The notes under the pieces were generated by a model, which was not told the origin of the DNA, did not search any database, and saw nothing but the letters and a program-made list of their open reading frames with translations. Positions 1 through 6,458 of a DNA stretch of 16,687 nt are shown here, in pieces. The DNA lies in assembly GCA_050259195.1 (NCBI GenBank), contig JBLNAE010000365.1, forward strand, positions 1 through 16,687, written 5' to 3'. This stretch comes from PSLL01 sp050259195. Lineage in GTDB: Bacteria > Desulfobacterota_D > UBA1144 > Nemesobacterales > CSP1-2. How positions within the stretch are numbered: position 1 is the first letter of the stretch; each line of letters opens with the position of its first letter. The translations under genes and the position numbers were made by a program.

Positions 1-235
1 TTCTGCTACCCCTAATTGTAATACGAACAATTTTAAAGTCAGAATATCCTATGATTACCCCGAAAGAGATTATCGTTACGCCCTGATAATTCAAACCGCA
101 AAAAAGGGAATTAATTTATCCATAAATAACGAGAGTCCCTAAATCTGAGGGGGAAGATAAGGGGTAAATATAAATCATCGCTATTTACGGTGAAATTTGA
201 GGCAATTTTAGCTTATGGCGTATGAATTTTCGCTA

Positions 236-265
236 CCCTAGCCTCGACAATCTCAAGGCTTAGGG
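236..265. repeat. Imperfect inverted repeat
   Basis: The arms CCCTAGCCTCGA and TCAAGGCTTAGGG pair around a five-base CAATC loop, with one bulged A and one G-U pair. No T-tract follows on either strand, so I do not call it a terminator. It lies beside a dispersed-repeat-like sequence and may belong to it. Confidence 0.4.
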
Positions 266-269
266 GATT

Positions 270-308
270 CTGGATCAAAACGGGATTGCTCCGTCTGCGA
301 TGACACTA
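270..308. repeat. Dispersed-repeat-like segment
   Basis: The plus strand contains GGATTGCTCCGTCTGCGATGAC. It resembles the widespread bacterial intergenic repeat family whose members read roughly GATTGCTTCGTC...GCAATGAC, equivalent on the other strand to GTCATTGCGAGG...GAAGCAATC. The similarity is judged from memory of the family and the copy here is diverged. A related motif occurs at the right end of the window near 16597. Confidence 0.4.
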
Positions 309-329
309 TGGAACCTGCGATTTAAATCT

Positions 330-458
330 CTAATGCGCTTCCGCCCAGTTTTTGCTCTTTCCAATGTCAACTTCTAACGACACTTTGAGCTTCCATGCTC
401 CTTCCATCCCATCCAACTCTTCTACTCTCTCACATAGCCCAGCCTTAATTATAGCCAC
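330..458 (-). CDS. Small ORF, 42 aa, unknown
   Basis: A 42-codon frame opens with GTG at 458 and ends with TAG at 330-332. Its sequence is protein-like, with charged residues around a short hydrophobic core. The middle reads VEELDGMEGAWKLKVSLEV and the end GKSKNWAEAH. I do not recognise the family. It overlaps the 3' end of the ORF at 449-598 by 10 bases in another frame. The pair may therefore be two translationally coupled small genes, or one gene split by a frameshift. No strong ribosome binding site precedes the GTG, which slightly favours the frameshift reading. Confidence 0.4.
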   Translation of the reverse strand: MAIIKAGLCERVEELDGMEGAWKLKVSLEVDIGKSKNWAEAH

Positions 459-598
459 CTAATTCTTATTTCTGGTCTACCTTCACTTGAACATGCCAGT
501 CCTAAAGCCGTAACCAGCTCGTTATGAGTGCCCACCTTAATAGGCTCCAAATTCGGGGTTGACATCCTCATAATTTCTACCGTCAGAATATGAGACAT
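449..598 (-). CDS. Small ORF, 49 aa, unknown
   Basis: A 49-codon frame starts with ATG at 598 and ends with TAA at 449-451. It begins MSHILTVEIM and continues through KVGTHNELVTALGLA, a plausible mixed alpha/beta composition. No family is recognised. A GAGG-like sequence lies too far upstream to be its binding site; that sequence is better spaced for an 8-codon frame beginning MGVRCLIF in another phase. The following frame at 330-458 overlaps it, so this may be the N-terminal half of a gene of about 90 codons broken by a one-base shift. Confidence 0.35.
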   Translation of the reverse strand: MSHILTVEIMRMSTPNLEPIKVGTHNELVTALGLACSSEGRPEIRIRWL

Positions 599-738
599 CT
601 TACACCCATTTTATAACCTCACACCTGAAAATAAAGGATATTTCACTGGCATCTTACTTGCTCCAAATACCAACTAGATAGACCGAAGTGCAGGAAATGG
701 GGTAGTTCACATGTATTTAAATGGGGAGGTATGTAACT

Positions 739-843
739 ATGAATAAGCAGATGAATACGATGGATATTTTAAGTTTGGGGGCTATATTCCTAACGCTTCT
801 GATAATTATTCTCCTAGCAATTCTCGTCAGGAACGCTTTATGA
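739..843 (+). CDS. Small single-helix membrane protein, 34 aa
   Basis: This 34-codon ORF has a good ribosome binding site, GGGGAGG at 723-729, nine bases before the ATG. After a short polar N-terminus (MNKQMNTMDILSLG) nearly all residues up to position 30 are hydrophobic (AIFLTLLIIILLAILV), ending in RNAL. The prediction is one transmembrane helix. Peptides of this size and layout include type I toxin peptides, small subunits of membrane complexes and phage lysis accessories. The sequence alone does not decide between them. An in-frame ATG at 721 precedes the chosen start but would lie on the ribosome binding site. Confidence 0.5.
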   Translation: MNKQMNTMDILSLGAIFLTLLIIILLAILVRNAL

Positions 844-887
844 TGAAAGAAGCTGCTTTATATTATTTAGAAGTGGAAGTTTGTACT

Positions 888-917
888 GTGGCTGTTCACG
901 CTGTGGCTGTTCACGCT
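888..917. repeat. Tandem duplication, 15 bp x 2
   Basis: The unit GTGGCTGTTCACGCT occurs twice without a gap and is followed by GTGGAG, the start of a third unit. The length is a multiple of three. On the minus strand each unit carries an in-frame TGA just after the small ORF at 911-1024, so the duplication lies at or beyond that gene's stop. Confidence 0.85.
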
Positions 918-1024
918 GTGGAGACTAATAAATTGTCTCCAGTCAGTTTATATTCAACTTTCATTCTCTTTTCATACAATTCAAGCGCAGTTAGGCTCTT
1001 CGGCTTTAGTGTCACATAGCGCAT
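911..1024 (-). CDS. Small ORF downstream of PilZ fragment, 37 aa
   Basis: This 37-codon frame starts with ATG at 1024 and stops with TGA at 911-913. It has a protein-like composition, including TLKPKSLTALELYEKRMKVE and KLTGDNLLVSTA. The open frame continues upstream without a stop into the 3' end of the PilZ fragment, where a TTG overlaps the GGGAGG sequence. It may thus be longer at the N-terminus, or be a fragment of a larger gene. It is read in the same direction as the PilZ fragment, 28 bases after its stop, so both may belong to one transcript. No family is recognised. The opposite-strand frame at 840-1019 is less convincing. Confidence 0.4.
   Translation of the reverse strand: MRYVTLKPKSLTALELYEKRMKVEYKLTGDNLLVSTA
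919..941. repeat. Hairpin, 7 bp stem
   Basis: TGGAGAC and GTCTCCA form a perfect stem around a nine-base AT-rich loop. It lies inside the small minus-strand ORF at 911-1024. No T-tract follows. Confidence 0.5.
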
Positions 1025-1052
1025 ATTGTATTTCTCTGTGGAGATATTATCG

Positions 1053-1412
1053 CTAAAACCTCCCAATTATTCTTTGTACATAAATCTGTTTTATGCCATC
1101 ACTTTGTCTTAAGAATTTTATTCCCATTGTAGAAAAGATTCCGGGTAAAACAGGAGATACCCACGCAACAGTGCCTTCAACTCTGATAATCTCATCCATT
1201 CTACTCTCTTCAAGATCAGTCCCGCCTAAGTGAATCTGGATTAAAATTTTAGACCGAGGAGGAAAAACCCTTTGGGCTCTTATACAAAATCCGTCCTCAG
1301 AAAGGTTAAATGTATAGCCCGCTAAAGCATAATTACACAATGCTATAGCAAGGCTAATGTTAGCGCAGCTAACAGGAGTTGAAGGGATTTGAAGTCTTAT
1401 ATCAGGATTAGA
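1053..1412 (-). pseudogene. PilZ-domain protein, 5' decayed
   Basis: The frame encodes the body of a PilZ domain, the c-di-GMP-binding fold. It has the signature NLSEDGFCI followed by strands through RVEGTVAWVSP and the closing MGIKFL of the family. The reading frame is open from 1412 to the stop at 1053, but the only usual initiation codon in it is a TTG at 1340. That start would remove the first strand (IRLQIP). A TAG at 1413-1415 interrupts the frame just upstream, where FCRFLLL could be the remains of the arginine-rich N-terminal c-di-GMP motif; RxxxR is not seen intact. I infer a gene that lost its 5' end by a nonsense change. A 95-residue protein from the TTG is possible but would probably not bind c-di-GMP. 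Confidence 0.6.
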
Positions 1413-1519
1413 CTAAAGCAATAGGAATCTACAAAAACTAAACTTTACTACCTTCATAAATCAATACAAAGTCCAATTGATCCTAATTACTAAAGTGATT
1501 TTAATTGACGGTACATAAC

Positions 1520-1590
1520 GCGCCCGTGGCTTGGATTTAGAGCACCGGATATTAATCCGGAGGGGGGGTTAAATCCTCCCGGGCGCGCCA
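1520..1590 (+). pseudogene. Degenerate tRNA-Arg(UCU)-like gene
   Basis: A cloverleaf can be drawn. The acceptor GCGCCCG pairs perfectly with CGGGCGC, followed by G and an encoded CCA. A D-stem GCTT/GAGC and an anticodon stem CCGGA/TCCGG are also present, with a T-stem GGGGG/CCTCC. Several loops are short: the anticodon loop is six bases (TATTAA), the T-loop six (TTAAAT, lacking the C of TTC) and the variable region three. The total is 71 bases including CCA. Acceptor, discriminator G and anticodon stem fit a tRNA-Arg whose loop would normally be TTTCTAA. I infer a decayed tRNA. It may be the remains of an attachment site or of a tRNA carried by a mobile element. Confidence 0.65.
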
Positions 1591-1789
1591 AAATAATTAC
1601 GAGCAGTATTTGTCCTAAAGCAGAACCCGGGGAGCTGCTCCAAGCCTTAAGTAAAATGGATAAGCCGAGATTTGGTCGGTAGTAAAAGTGAGGTGATCGC
1701 CGCATCAGGACAAAGGATTTGAAGCAGTAGCATTACCCATTTTGTTTTCGGAAGGTGGAATAAAAAATCTTGAAAAGAGGATAAATAAA

Positions 1790-3436
1790 ATGAAGACAAG
1801 TAAAATATTTCTTCTTTGGGGAGCAGTTGCTCTCCTTTCGCTCCTCGCGGTGAGCGATTATGCAGCCGCAAATCCCTCTGTATCTGTGAGCGGCGTAGTG
1901 GTCAATGCTGATAGCCCTGTGTGCAACGGTAACGACACAGGGAGCGTGGCAGTGACCGCGACCGTGGGCGCTACATTTGATGCGGACAGCACTACAATGG
2001 GTAGTTGCAGCAACTGCAGCAGTGGGAACAACTACTGTGGGAGTGGGAATTCTTCGGTCAACACCAGCAATACCACAACGGTGAAGACGTACACAAACAA
2101 AAAAGTACTCGGTTTCGCATCGGACAATAACGGGAACTCCAACGGCCCACCGGCTTTTGATGTGAGCACCACTTCGGGAACCGGCAACTTTGGTACACTG
2201 CCGGACGGGCCAGAAGGCAAGACAACAGTCAACGTCAGCGCGCAGGCATTAGAAGTCGAAACGTCGACCCCGACCATTAACTACTACTCCGGGTCCGGCT
2301 CGACTAGGTGCACCGGGCTGATTTCCCAATCGCCGCAGTCGTCCACCAATCAGACCATTACCAGTAGCTCAAAATCGGCCAGCGGGTCGTACCTGGTTGA
2401 CAAGATCGGGCCGACCGCCACGATTTTCAACAACCCGTCGACGATTCAGCAGACCGGGAGCGAGATCGTCCACGTGAAGATCGAAGACGCCTCGACAGAT
2501 ACGCCTTGGACGCTGACCGTGACGGCCACAGGGCCAAGCTCTAACACGATCACAGTTACGGACAGTGGAACGTTCGGGTCGAGCCCGGATGGGATCAAGA
2601 ACGAAACCAACCCCGGACCGTATACCCTCCCCACCGCTTGCGATAGCCCTACTGGAAACTATACCCTAGCAGCCACGATTGACACACAGGACCTGTGCGG
2701 GGATGCTTATCCTACAATCAATCTCACGGGGGACCCGTTCACAGTCACCCCTGGCGTCGAGCTTACGGCGCAGACCGGGGTTCTCTCACAACTCACAACT
2801 GGGGATTATGGAATCGACCAGTGCTTCGTCGATTCGGTAAAGCAAACGGGGAAGAAGTTGATCGTTAACAATACCCCTGGCTCCGTGCATATCGATACAA
2901 TCATCACGACCGCGGGTCCCTGCGCGGGAATCGGCACGATCGCGGGCGTCACATTGACGCTGACGATCCCGCCCCTGGCTAATGACTTGTCAGGGTTTGC
3001 CTATGATACGACCGGTGCTTCGCCCAACGCCCACATCTTCGTCGGAGACGGAAGTGCAGGCTTCGACCTCCACAACGGTACGCCTCTGAGCGAGGTGACC
3101 GTCCCTCAGACCACGTCAAGCCAAACGATCACTATAGACCTATCGAATTTAAACATTGGCTCTGGGCCAGGGGTCATCCCTGCGAGCTACACGATCTTCG
3201 TCCGTGCTCATGCGAGGTTCAACGCGTTTGCGGTGACAGATCAACCGGGCCCCGACACGCCGTTCAAGTTCTCGTCGTCCGCGAGCACGACCACTGTCGA
3301 CGGCTCACCCCTGGTGCTGAACGCGTCGGCGGATTACTATATCTCCGGCAATCCGACGCAACTGATGGACAACCTGACGGGCGCTCTGCTTGGAAGTACG
3401 GAGTCCTGCAATGCGGACGGGTTGTTCACCCCCTAA
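1790..3436 (+). CDS. Secreted Ser/Thr/Asn-rich protein, unknown
   Basis: The product has 548 residues from the ATG at 1790, preceded by AAGAGG nine bases upstream; an earlier in-frame ATG at 1742 would place charged residues before the signal peptide. Residues 1-28 are a typical Sec signal: MKTSK, a hydrophobic core IFLLWGAVALLSLLAV, then a likely AAA/NP cleavage. The mature protein is rich in Ser, Thr, Asn and Gly, with short beta-type stretches such as WTLTVTATG. It has ten Cys, four of them clustered in the first fifth, and no later membrane segment. This suggests an exported, disulphide-stabilised beta-sandwich protein, perhaps surface-located or adhesive. I recognise no family. A counted line inside the gene has 58% GC, well above the AT-rich flanks, which suggests separate acquisition. 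No sortase, PEP-CTERM or autotransporter signal is visible at the C-terminus. Confidence 0.75.
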   Translation: MKTSKIFLLWGAVALLSLLAVSDYAAANPSVSVSGVVVNADSPVCNGNDTGSVAVTATVGATFDADSTTMGSCSNCSSGNNYCGSGNSSVNTSNTTTVKTYTNKKVLGFASDNNGNSNGPPAFDVSTTSGTGNFGTLPDGPEGKTTVNVSAQALEVETSTPTINYYSGSGSTRCTGLISQSPQSSTNQTITSSSKSASGSYLVDKIGPTATIFNNPSTIQQTGSEIVHVKIEDASTDTPWTLTVTATGPSSNTITVTDSGTFGSSPDGIKNETNPGPYTLPTACDSPTGNYTLAATIDTQDLCGDAYPTINLTGDPFTVTPGVELTAQTGVLSQLTTGDYGIDQCFVDSVKQTGKKLIVNNTPGSVHIDTIITTAGPCAGIGTIAGVTLTLTIPPLANDLSGFAYDTTGASPNAHIFVGDGSAGFDLHNGTPLSEVTVPQTTSSQTITIDLSNLNIGSGPGVIPASYTIFVRAHARFNAFAVTDQPGPDTPFKFSSSASTTTVDGSPLVLNASADYYISGNPTQLMDNLTGALLGSTESCNADGLFTP

Positions 3437-3499
3437 TGGTGGATGGTATTTTACAATGATACCGTAGCTAGCTTCGTTTTGCCGTATAATATGTGTAAC

Positions 3500-3528
3500 A
3501 GGGAGGGGACTCATAAAGTCCCTTCCCT
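3500..3528. repeat. 12-bp hairpin after secreted-protein gene
   Basis: AGGGAGGGGACT pairs with AGTCCCTTCCCT (one G-U pair) around a CATAA loop. It begins 64 bases after the stop of the secreted-protein gene. No T-tract follows, so it is not a classical intrinsic terminator, but it could protect the 3' end of the message. The 3' arm TTCCCT can instead pair with AGGGAG at 3535-3540, giving a competing hairpin. Confidence 0.6.
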
Positions 3529-3568
3529 ACTCGAAGGGAGTAAACAACGTCATCAAGCAAAACGCTGT

Positions 3569-3581
3569 GCCCTTTCAGGGC
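3569..3581. repeat. Small hairpin GCCCT/AGGGC
   Basis: Five GC-rich pairs close a TTC loop. It follows the larger hairpin at 3500-3528 in the same non-coding stretch. No known riboswitch pattern was recognised around it. Confidence 0.4.
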
Positions 3582-3688
3582 TTGCCTTCAACTAATTCAA
3601 GGAACGGCTACAACAATAAACAGCGGAATGTAAAACTGTATGATTAGGATGGACCGGTGGACTAGCCACCAGCTCACCCAGATTTATC

Positions 3689-4220
3689 TTACTTACTTAA
3701 TGCCCATTTCTCTAGCTGGGCAGCGAGAGAGATAATATCATTAAACTCTATGGACTTTCTATGGGTCTTAAGGATCTTCGCGGCTGTGTTAAGGACCGCT
3801 AGCCGTGTGATGGTGGATTGACGGTCAAAAGGCTTTGCAGGGGCTTTCTGAGGCTTATTACACAGTTGATCCTTGCCATTGCCCTCAAGGTCTCTATTGT
3901 CAGCTTGCCTCTATTCTTTACAAACAGCATAGCAGCAAATAGATGCTTGCAGGCTTCTTTTCTGGTCTTATAGTTCGGGCACTCGCATTGCAATTTCTAA
4001 GTATCCACTTGGAACCCGGAAACCTTAAAGAATTCATTAGGGCCAATGGATACCCTACCAGATTTATATATAAGCCCATGCCTATCTCATACCTGGACTT
4101 GCTATCCTTGAGCATGGGTGTAGAATTAGAATTACCGTTAGCTTTAAAACTCGTGCCCTGGGACTTAGTTACAGCTAAATCCCGGGGCTTTTCATTTCTG
4201 ACTGATTGATTGCCTAACAT
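3689..4220 (-). pseudogene. SWIM zinc-finger protein, frameshifted remnant
   Basis: Three reading frames together give one coherent protein. Frame 1 starts at ATG 4220 (MLGNQSVRNEKPRDLA) and runs to about YEIGMG. Frame 2 carries GRVSIGPNEFFKVSGFQVDT, then a TAG stop, then KLQCECPNYKTRKEACKHLF, which has the SWIM signature CxC-x9-CxH that binds zinc. After a further shift, frame 3 reads AKPFDRQSTITRLAVL through AAQLEKWALSK to a TAA at 3689-3691. So at least two frameshifts and one nonsense change separate the parts. SWIM domains occur in DNA-interacting and mobile-element proteins; the original role here is unknown. A consensus-like promoter remains upstream at 4255-4283. Sequencing error could explain a single shift but hardly all three lesions. 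Confidence 0.7.
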
Positions 4221-4254
4221 TTTCAACACCCACTTATTAGCTTCTGTTACTATA

Positions 4255-4283
4255 ACATTAACACTACTTAATATCATTGTCAA
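4255..4283 (-). promoter_or_regulatory. Promoter of SWIM remnant
   Basis: On the minus strand TTGACA (4283-4278) and TAATGT (4260-4255) are separated by 17 bases. This is a good sigma-70-type arrangement about 35 bases before the ATG at 4220. It diverges from the promoter of the XRE regulator gene. Confidence 0.5.
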
Positions 4284-4312
4284 TAAGTAACTCATAAAAT
4301 ATTATAATCTAG

Positions 4313-4341
4313 TTGACAAATATTAGGTGGTATAATATTAT
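4313..4341 (+). promoter_or_regulatory. Promoter of XRE-DUF4337-int module
   Basis: TTGACA at 4313-4318 and TATTAT at 4336-4341 have a 17-base spacer, 33 bases before the ATG at 4375. It is the only strong promoter seen before the four-gene module that ends with the integrase. Confidence 0.6.
4319..4339. promoter_or_regulatory. Possible repressor operator
   Basis: An inverted repeat AATATTA-(7)-TAATATT fills the spacer of the promoter at 4313-4341 and reaches into its -10 box. A further AATATTAGG copy lies at 4354-4362, 35 bases after the first. This is where an autoregulating XRE repressor would be expected to bind. Binding is inferred, and AT-rich repeats arise easily by chance. Confidence 0.4.
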
Positions 4342-4374
4342 TGATATAATCTGAATATTAGGAGATGCTTGAAT

Positions 4375-4605
4375 ATGATTAAATGCAACCTTTCTCGAAT
4401 CCTTGGCGAAAGAAAAATGACCAGGGTTGCACTAGCTAAAAAAGCTGGATTAACCTATCAGGCCCTAAAACCCTTATATGATGAAACGTGGAAAGGGATT
4501 ATGAGGGAAACTATAGATGCGCTTTGCAAGGCTCTAGGTGTGCAAGTGGGGGATCTATTTGAGTATGTGGAGCGCGAAGAAAAGCCTAAGAGGAAATTTA
4601 AATAA
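4375..4605 (+). CDS. XRE/Cro-type small transcriptional regulator
   Basis: This 76-residue protein is almost entirely one helix-turn-helix domain of the Cro/C1 type. It opens MIKCNLSRILGERKMT, continues with the recognition region RVALAKKAGLTYQALKPLYD, and ends with the conserved ALCKALGVQVGDLFEYV and a basic tail KPKRKFK. I chose the ATG at 4375, which gives the usual family N-terminus and lies 10 bases after GGAG. A TTG at 4369 is only four bases from that site. It is the first gene of a likely operon with the DUF4337-like gene, a small ORF and the integrase, and diverges from the SWIM remnant. Such proteins often control integrative elements and repress their own promoter. The repeats at 4319-4339 and 4354-4362 are candidate sites. 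Confidence 0.8.
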   Translation: MIKCNLSRILGERKMTRVALAKKAGLTYQALKPLYDETWKGIMRETIDALCKALGVQVGDLFEYVEREEKPKRKFK

Positions 4606-4644
4606 AAGAATTCTCAGTTCTGATTAACGAGGAGAACAAATACT

Positions 4645-5238
4645 ATGTCAGAAGCTGAACTTCCAAACCCTGAGGAACTTGAAGAGATAAAAGGGAAATC
4701 GTTTACAAAGCGTGTGGCTCTCACCACCGCTATTTTTGCAGTTATCTTAGCCATTGCTTCTCTAGGGGGAAAGAATTCCATGAAAGAGATGCTCCTAGCT
4801 CAGCAACAGGCCTCAGACCAATGGGCATTCTACCAGGCAAAGGTAATCCGTGAGAATCTGTATGGCGCTCAAAAGCTACAACTAGAGGCAGATCTAGCCG
4901 AACGTAGTTCCACGATGAAACCTGAAGTACGGCAGAAATTCGAGGCACTGATGACAAAGTACGCAGATGAAGAGAAGCATTATGATACCGAGAAGAAGGA
5001 TATAGAGAAGGAAGCCAGGAAACTAGAACACGAACGAGACCTAAACCGCAGCAAGGACCCATATTTTGATTATGCCGAAGTGTTTCTTCAGATAGCCATA
5101 GTGATGTCATCCATTTCAATCCTTTCTGGGTCACGTCCTCTTTTCTTCTTCAGCTTGGTGCTGGCTATCATTGGAATGTTGCTTACCCTAAATGGCTATA
5201 CACTACTGGTCAATGTTCCATTTCTTCATATTAAGTAA
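4645..5238 (+). CDS. DUF4337-like membrane protein
   Basis: The 197-residue protein has a charged N-terminus, a first transmembrane helix at about 22-40 (VALTTAIFAVILAIASLG), a long polar helical stretch (about 50-140, rich in Lys, Glu and Gln, probably coiled coil) and two closely spaced helices at about 143-160 and 164-186. Helix layout and the segment QASDQWAFYQAKVIRENLY fit the DUF4337 family, whose function is unknown. The start is supported by GAGGAG about 10 bases upstream. It lies between the XRE regulator and the integrase on the same strand, so it is probably cargo of the same element. A role in membrane stress or element defence would be speculation. Confidence 0.65.
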   Translation: MSEAELPNPEELEEIKGKSFTKRVALTTAIFAVILAIASLGGKNSMKEMLLAQQQASDQWAFYQAKVIRENLYGAQKLQLEADLAERSSTMKPEVRQKFEALMTKYADEEKHYDTEKKDIEKEARKLEHERDLNRSKDPYFDYAEVFLQIAIVMSSISILSGSRPLFFFSLVLAIIGMLLTLNGYTLLVNVPFLHIK

Positions 5239-5240
5239 TA

Positions 5241-5327
5241 ATGAGGGAATATCTAAGGATCAAAAGGGAAGGATACAAAATTAAAGATGATTCTCTTCCT
5301 GAGCAAAAATCTAAAAAGAGGAGGTAA
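5241..5327 (+). CDS. Small basic ORF before integrase, 28 aa
   Basis: A 28-codon frame starts two bases after the stop of the DUF4337-like gene and ends seven codons' worth of bases or fewer before the integrase: its TAA (5325-5327) is six bases from the integrase ATG. It encodes MREYLRIKREGYKIKDDS and ends KSKKRR. The last codons contain the GAGGAGG that serves the integrase, so the two would be coupled. Its own ribosome binding site is weak. The basic composition would suit a tiny DNA-binding or excision accessory protein, but it is short enough to be chance. Confidence 0.35.
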   Translation: MREYLRIKREGYKIKDDSLPEQKSKKRR

Positions 5328-5333
5328 ATAATC

Positions 5334-6431
5334 ATGGGAGTATTTAAGCGCTGGAGAAAGAGTGAAGATGGGTCAAAGGCTGCTTTCTGGTATATCCGGT
5401 ATGCAGTTAACGGTAAGATCAAGTGGGAAGCTGTAGGTAAAGCGGGAGTAGTAACAAAGGATGTAGCAAGGACAAGGCTTGAAGAGAGAAGGCGTCAGGT
5501 AAGGTTAGGGCAATTAGACATGATAGGGGCCCGGATCCCTACTCTTTCAGAGTTTGCAGTTGAATACCTTGCCTACATACGTGATGTGAAACAGATTCGT
5601 TCTCATGATAGGTCAAGATACGCCCTAGCTCACTTTACAAAGCTCTATGGAAATAAGAAGCTAAGTGAAATCACAGTTGAGGATATTGACATCTATAAAC
5701 GAAGAAGGTTTGAAGACAACGCCAAACCCGGCACTGTAGCTAGAGAGTTAGTAGTTATAAGGAATATGTTCTATCAGGCACGCAAATGGCATAAGTTCTT
5801 TGGAGAGAACCCGGTTAGTCAATCAGGAATGCCCGAAGTCCATAATCAAGTAGAGCGAATCCTTAGTCCTGAAGAAGAGGAGAGACTACTTAAAGTCTGT
5901 TCACCTTACCTTAGAAACATAATCATCACAGCCCTAAACACAGGTATGAGAAAGATGGAAATCCTTTCTCTCAAATGGGAGTATATAGACCTAGAGAGTA
6001 AGGTAATTACTATCCCACAAACAAATACGAAAAATAAGAAAACCAGACGTATTCCTGTTAGTTCGGCTTTACGAAAGGCTCTTCTTGAACAAAAGCTAAT
6101 GAGCGGTGGGAGTGAGTTTGTATTTCCAAGTCAGGACTCAAAGGACGGTCATCTTAGTTGGTTGAGACGGTCTTTTACCACCGCTTGTAAGCGTGCTGGT
6201 ATCCAGGGGCTTAGATTTCACGATCTGAGACATACTGCAGCTACAAGGATTCTCGAATCTAGAAGAGGAATTTCGTTGGATGCAGTAAAAAGATTGTTAG
6301 GCCACTCCACAGTTAGGGTAACAGAGAGATACAGCCACCCCGAAAGTAGCATCGAAGAAGCAGTAGAAATTCTGGCAAATTTCACCTCAGACTATAGCCA
6401 AAACTATAGCCAAAAGAAATTAGAAGAGTGA
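5334..6431 (+). CDS. int: Tyrosine recombinase / integrase
   Basis: A 365-residue site-specific recombinase, of usual length. Residues about 1-60 resemble an arm-binding domain, about 70-160 the SAM-like core-binding domain (LSEFAVEYLAYIRD through MFYQARKW), and about 175-345 the catalytic domain. Catalytic residues are all visible: R206 in NTGMRKMEI, a lysine near 234 in the beta hairpin, H296 and R299 in FHDLRH, H324 in LLGHSTV and nucleophile Y333 in ERYSH. GAGGAGG seven bases before the ATG fixes the start. The gene ends 27 bases from the 3' end of tRNA-Ala(CGC) and reads toward it, as expected for an enzyme that integrates into that tRNA. The last residues (YSQNYSQKKLEE) come from a 12-bp tandem duplication. 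Confidence 0.93.
   Translation: MGVFKRWRKSEDGSKAAFWYIRYAVNGKIKWEAVGKAGVVTKDVARTRLEERRRQVRLGQLDMIGARIPTLSEFAVEYLAYIRDVKQIRSHDRSRYALAHFTKLYGNKKLSEITVEDIDIYKRRRFEDNAKPGTVARELVVIRNMFYQARKWHKFFGENPVSQSGMPEVHNQVERILSPEEEERLLKVCSPYLRNIIITALNTGMRKMEILSLKWEYIDLESKVITIPQTNTKNKKTRRIPVSSALRKALLEQKLMSGGSEFVFPSQDSKDGHLSWLRRSFTTACKRAGIQGLRFHDLRHTAATRILESRRGISLDAVKRLLGHSTVRVTERYSHPESSIEEAVEILANFTSDYSQNYSQKKLEE
6391..6414. repeat. Tandem 12-bp duplication at end of int
   Basis: ACTATAGCCAAA occurs twice in direct succession within the last codons of the integrase gene, duplicating the residues YSQN/YSQK. It lies about 45 bases from the tRNA-Ala 3' end. It could be a slippage product or part of recombinase arm-type binding sites. 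Confidence 0.8.
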
Positions 6432-6458
6432 GAATATGTCGTAAGTTACTGAAAAGAT

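Larger units (their letters stand above)
1..329. other. Stretch without a supported gene
   Basis: I see no coding frame with a plausible start, ribosome binding site and protein-like composition here. The stretch is AT-rich at its left end. It contains the hairpin at 236-265 and the repeat-like segment at about 270-308. It is probably non-coding or decayed DNA of the accessory region. Confidence 0.5.

Noticed and set aside
888..917. Possible CRISPR or satellite array
   Set aside because: Only two direct copies and no spacers; it is a simple tandem duplication.
840..1019. 59-codon plus-strand frame overlapping the small membrane ORF by ATGA
   Set aside because: Its composition is unusual and includes the 15-bp duplication; the opposite strand (911-1024) is more protein-like. 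I could not exclude it.
3490..3594. 34-codon plus-strand frame after the secreted-protein gene
   Set aside because: It runs through two hairpins, has no ribosome binding site and no recognisable pattern.
3943..4209. 88-codon plus-strand frame
   Set aside because: It is the antisense of the SWIM remnant, whose zinc signature on the minus strand is far more convincing.
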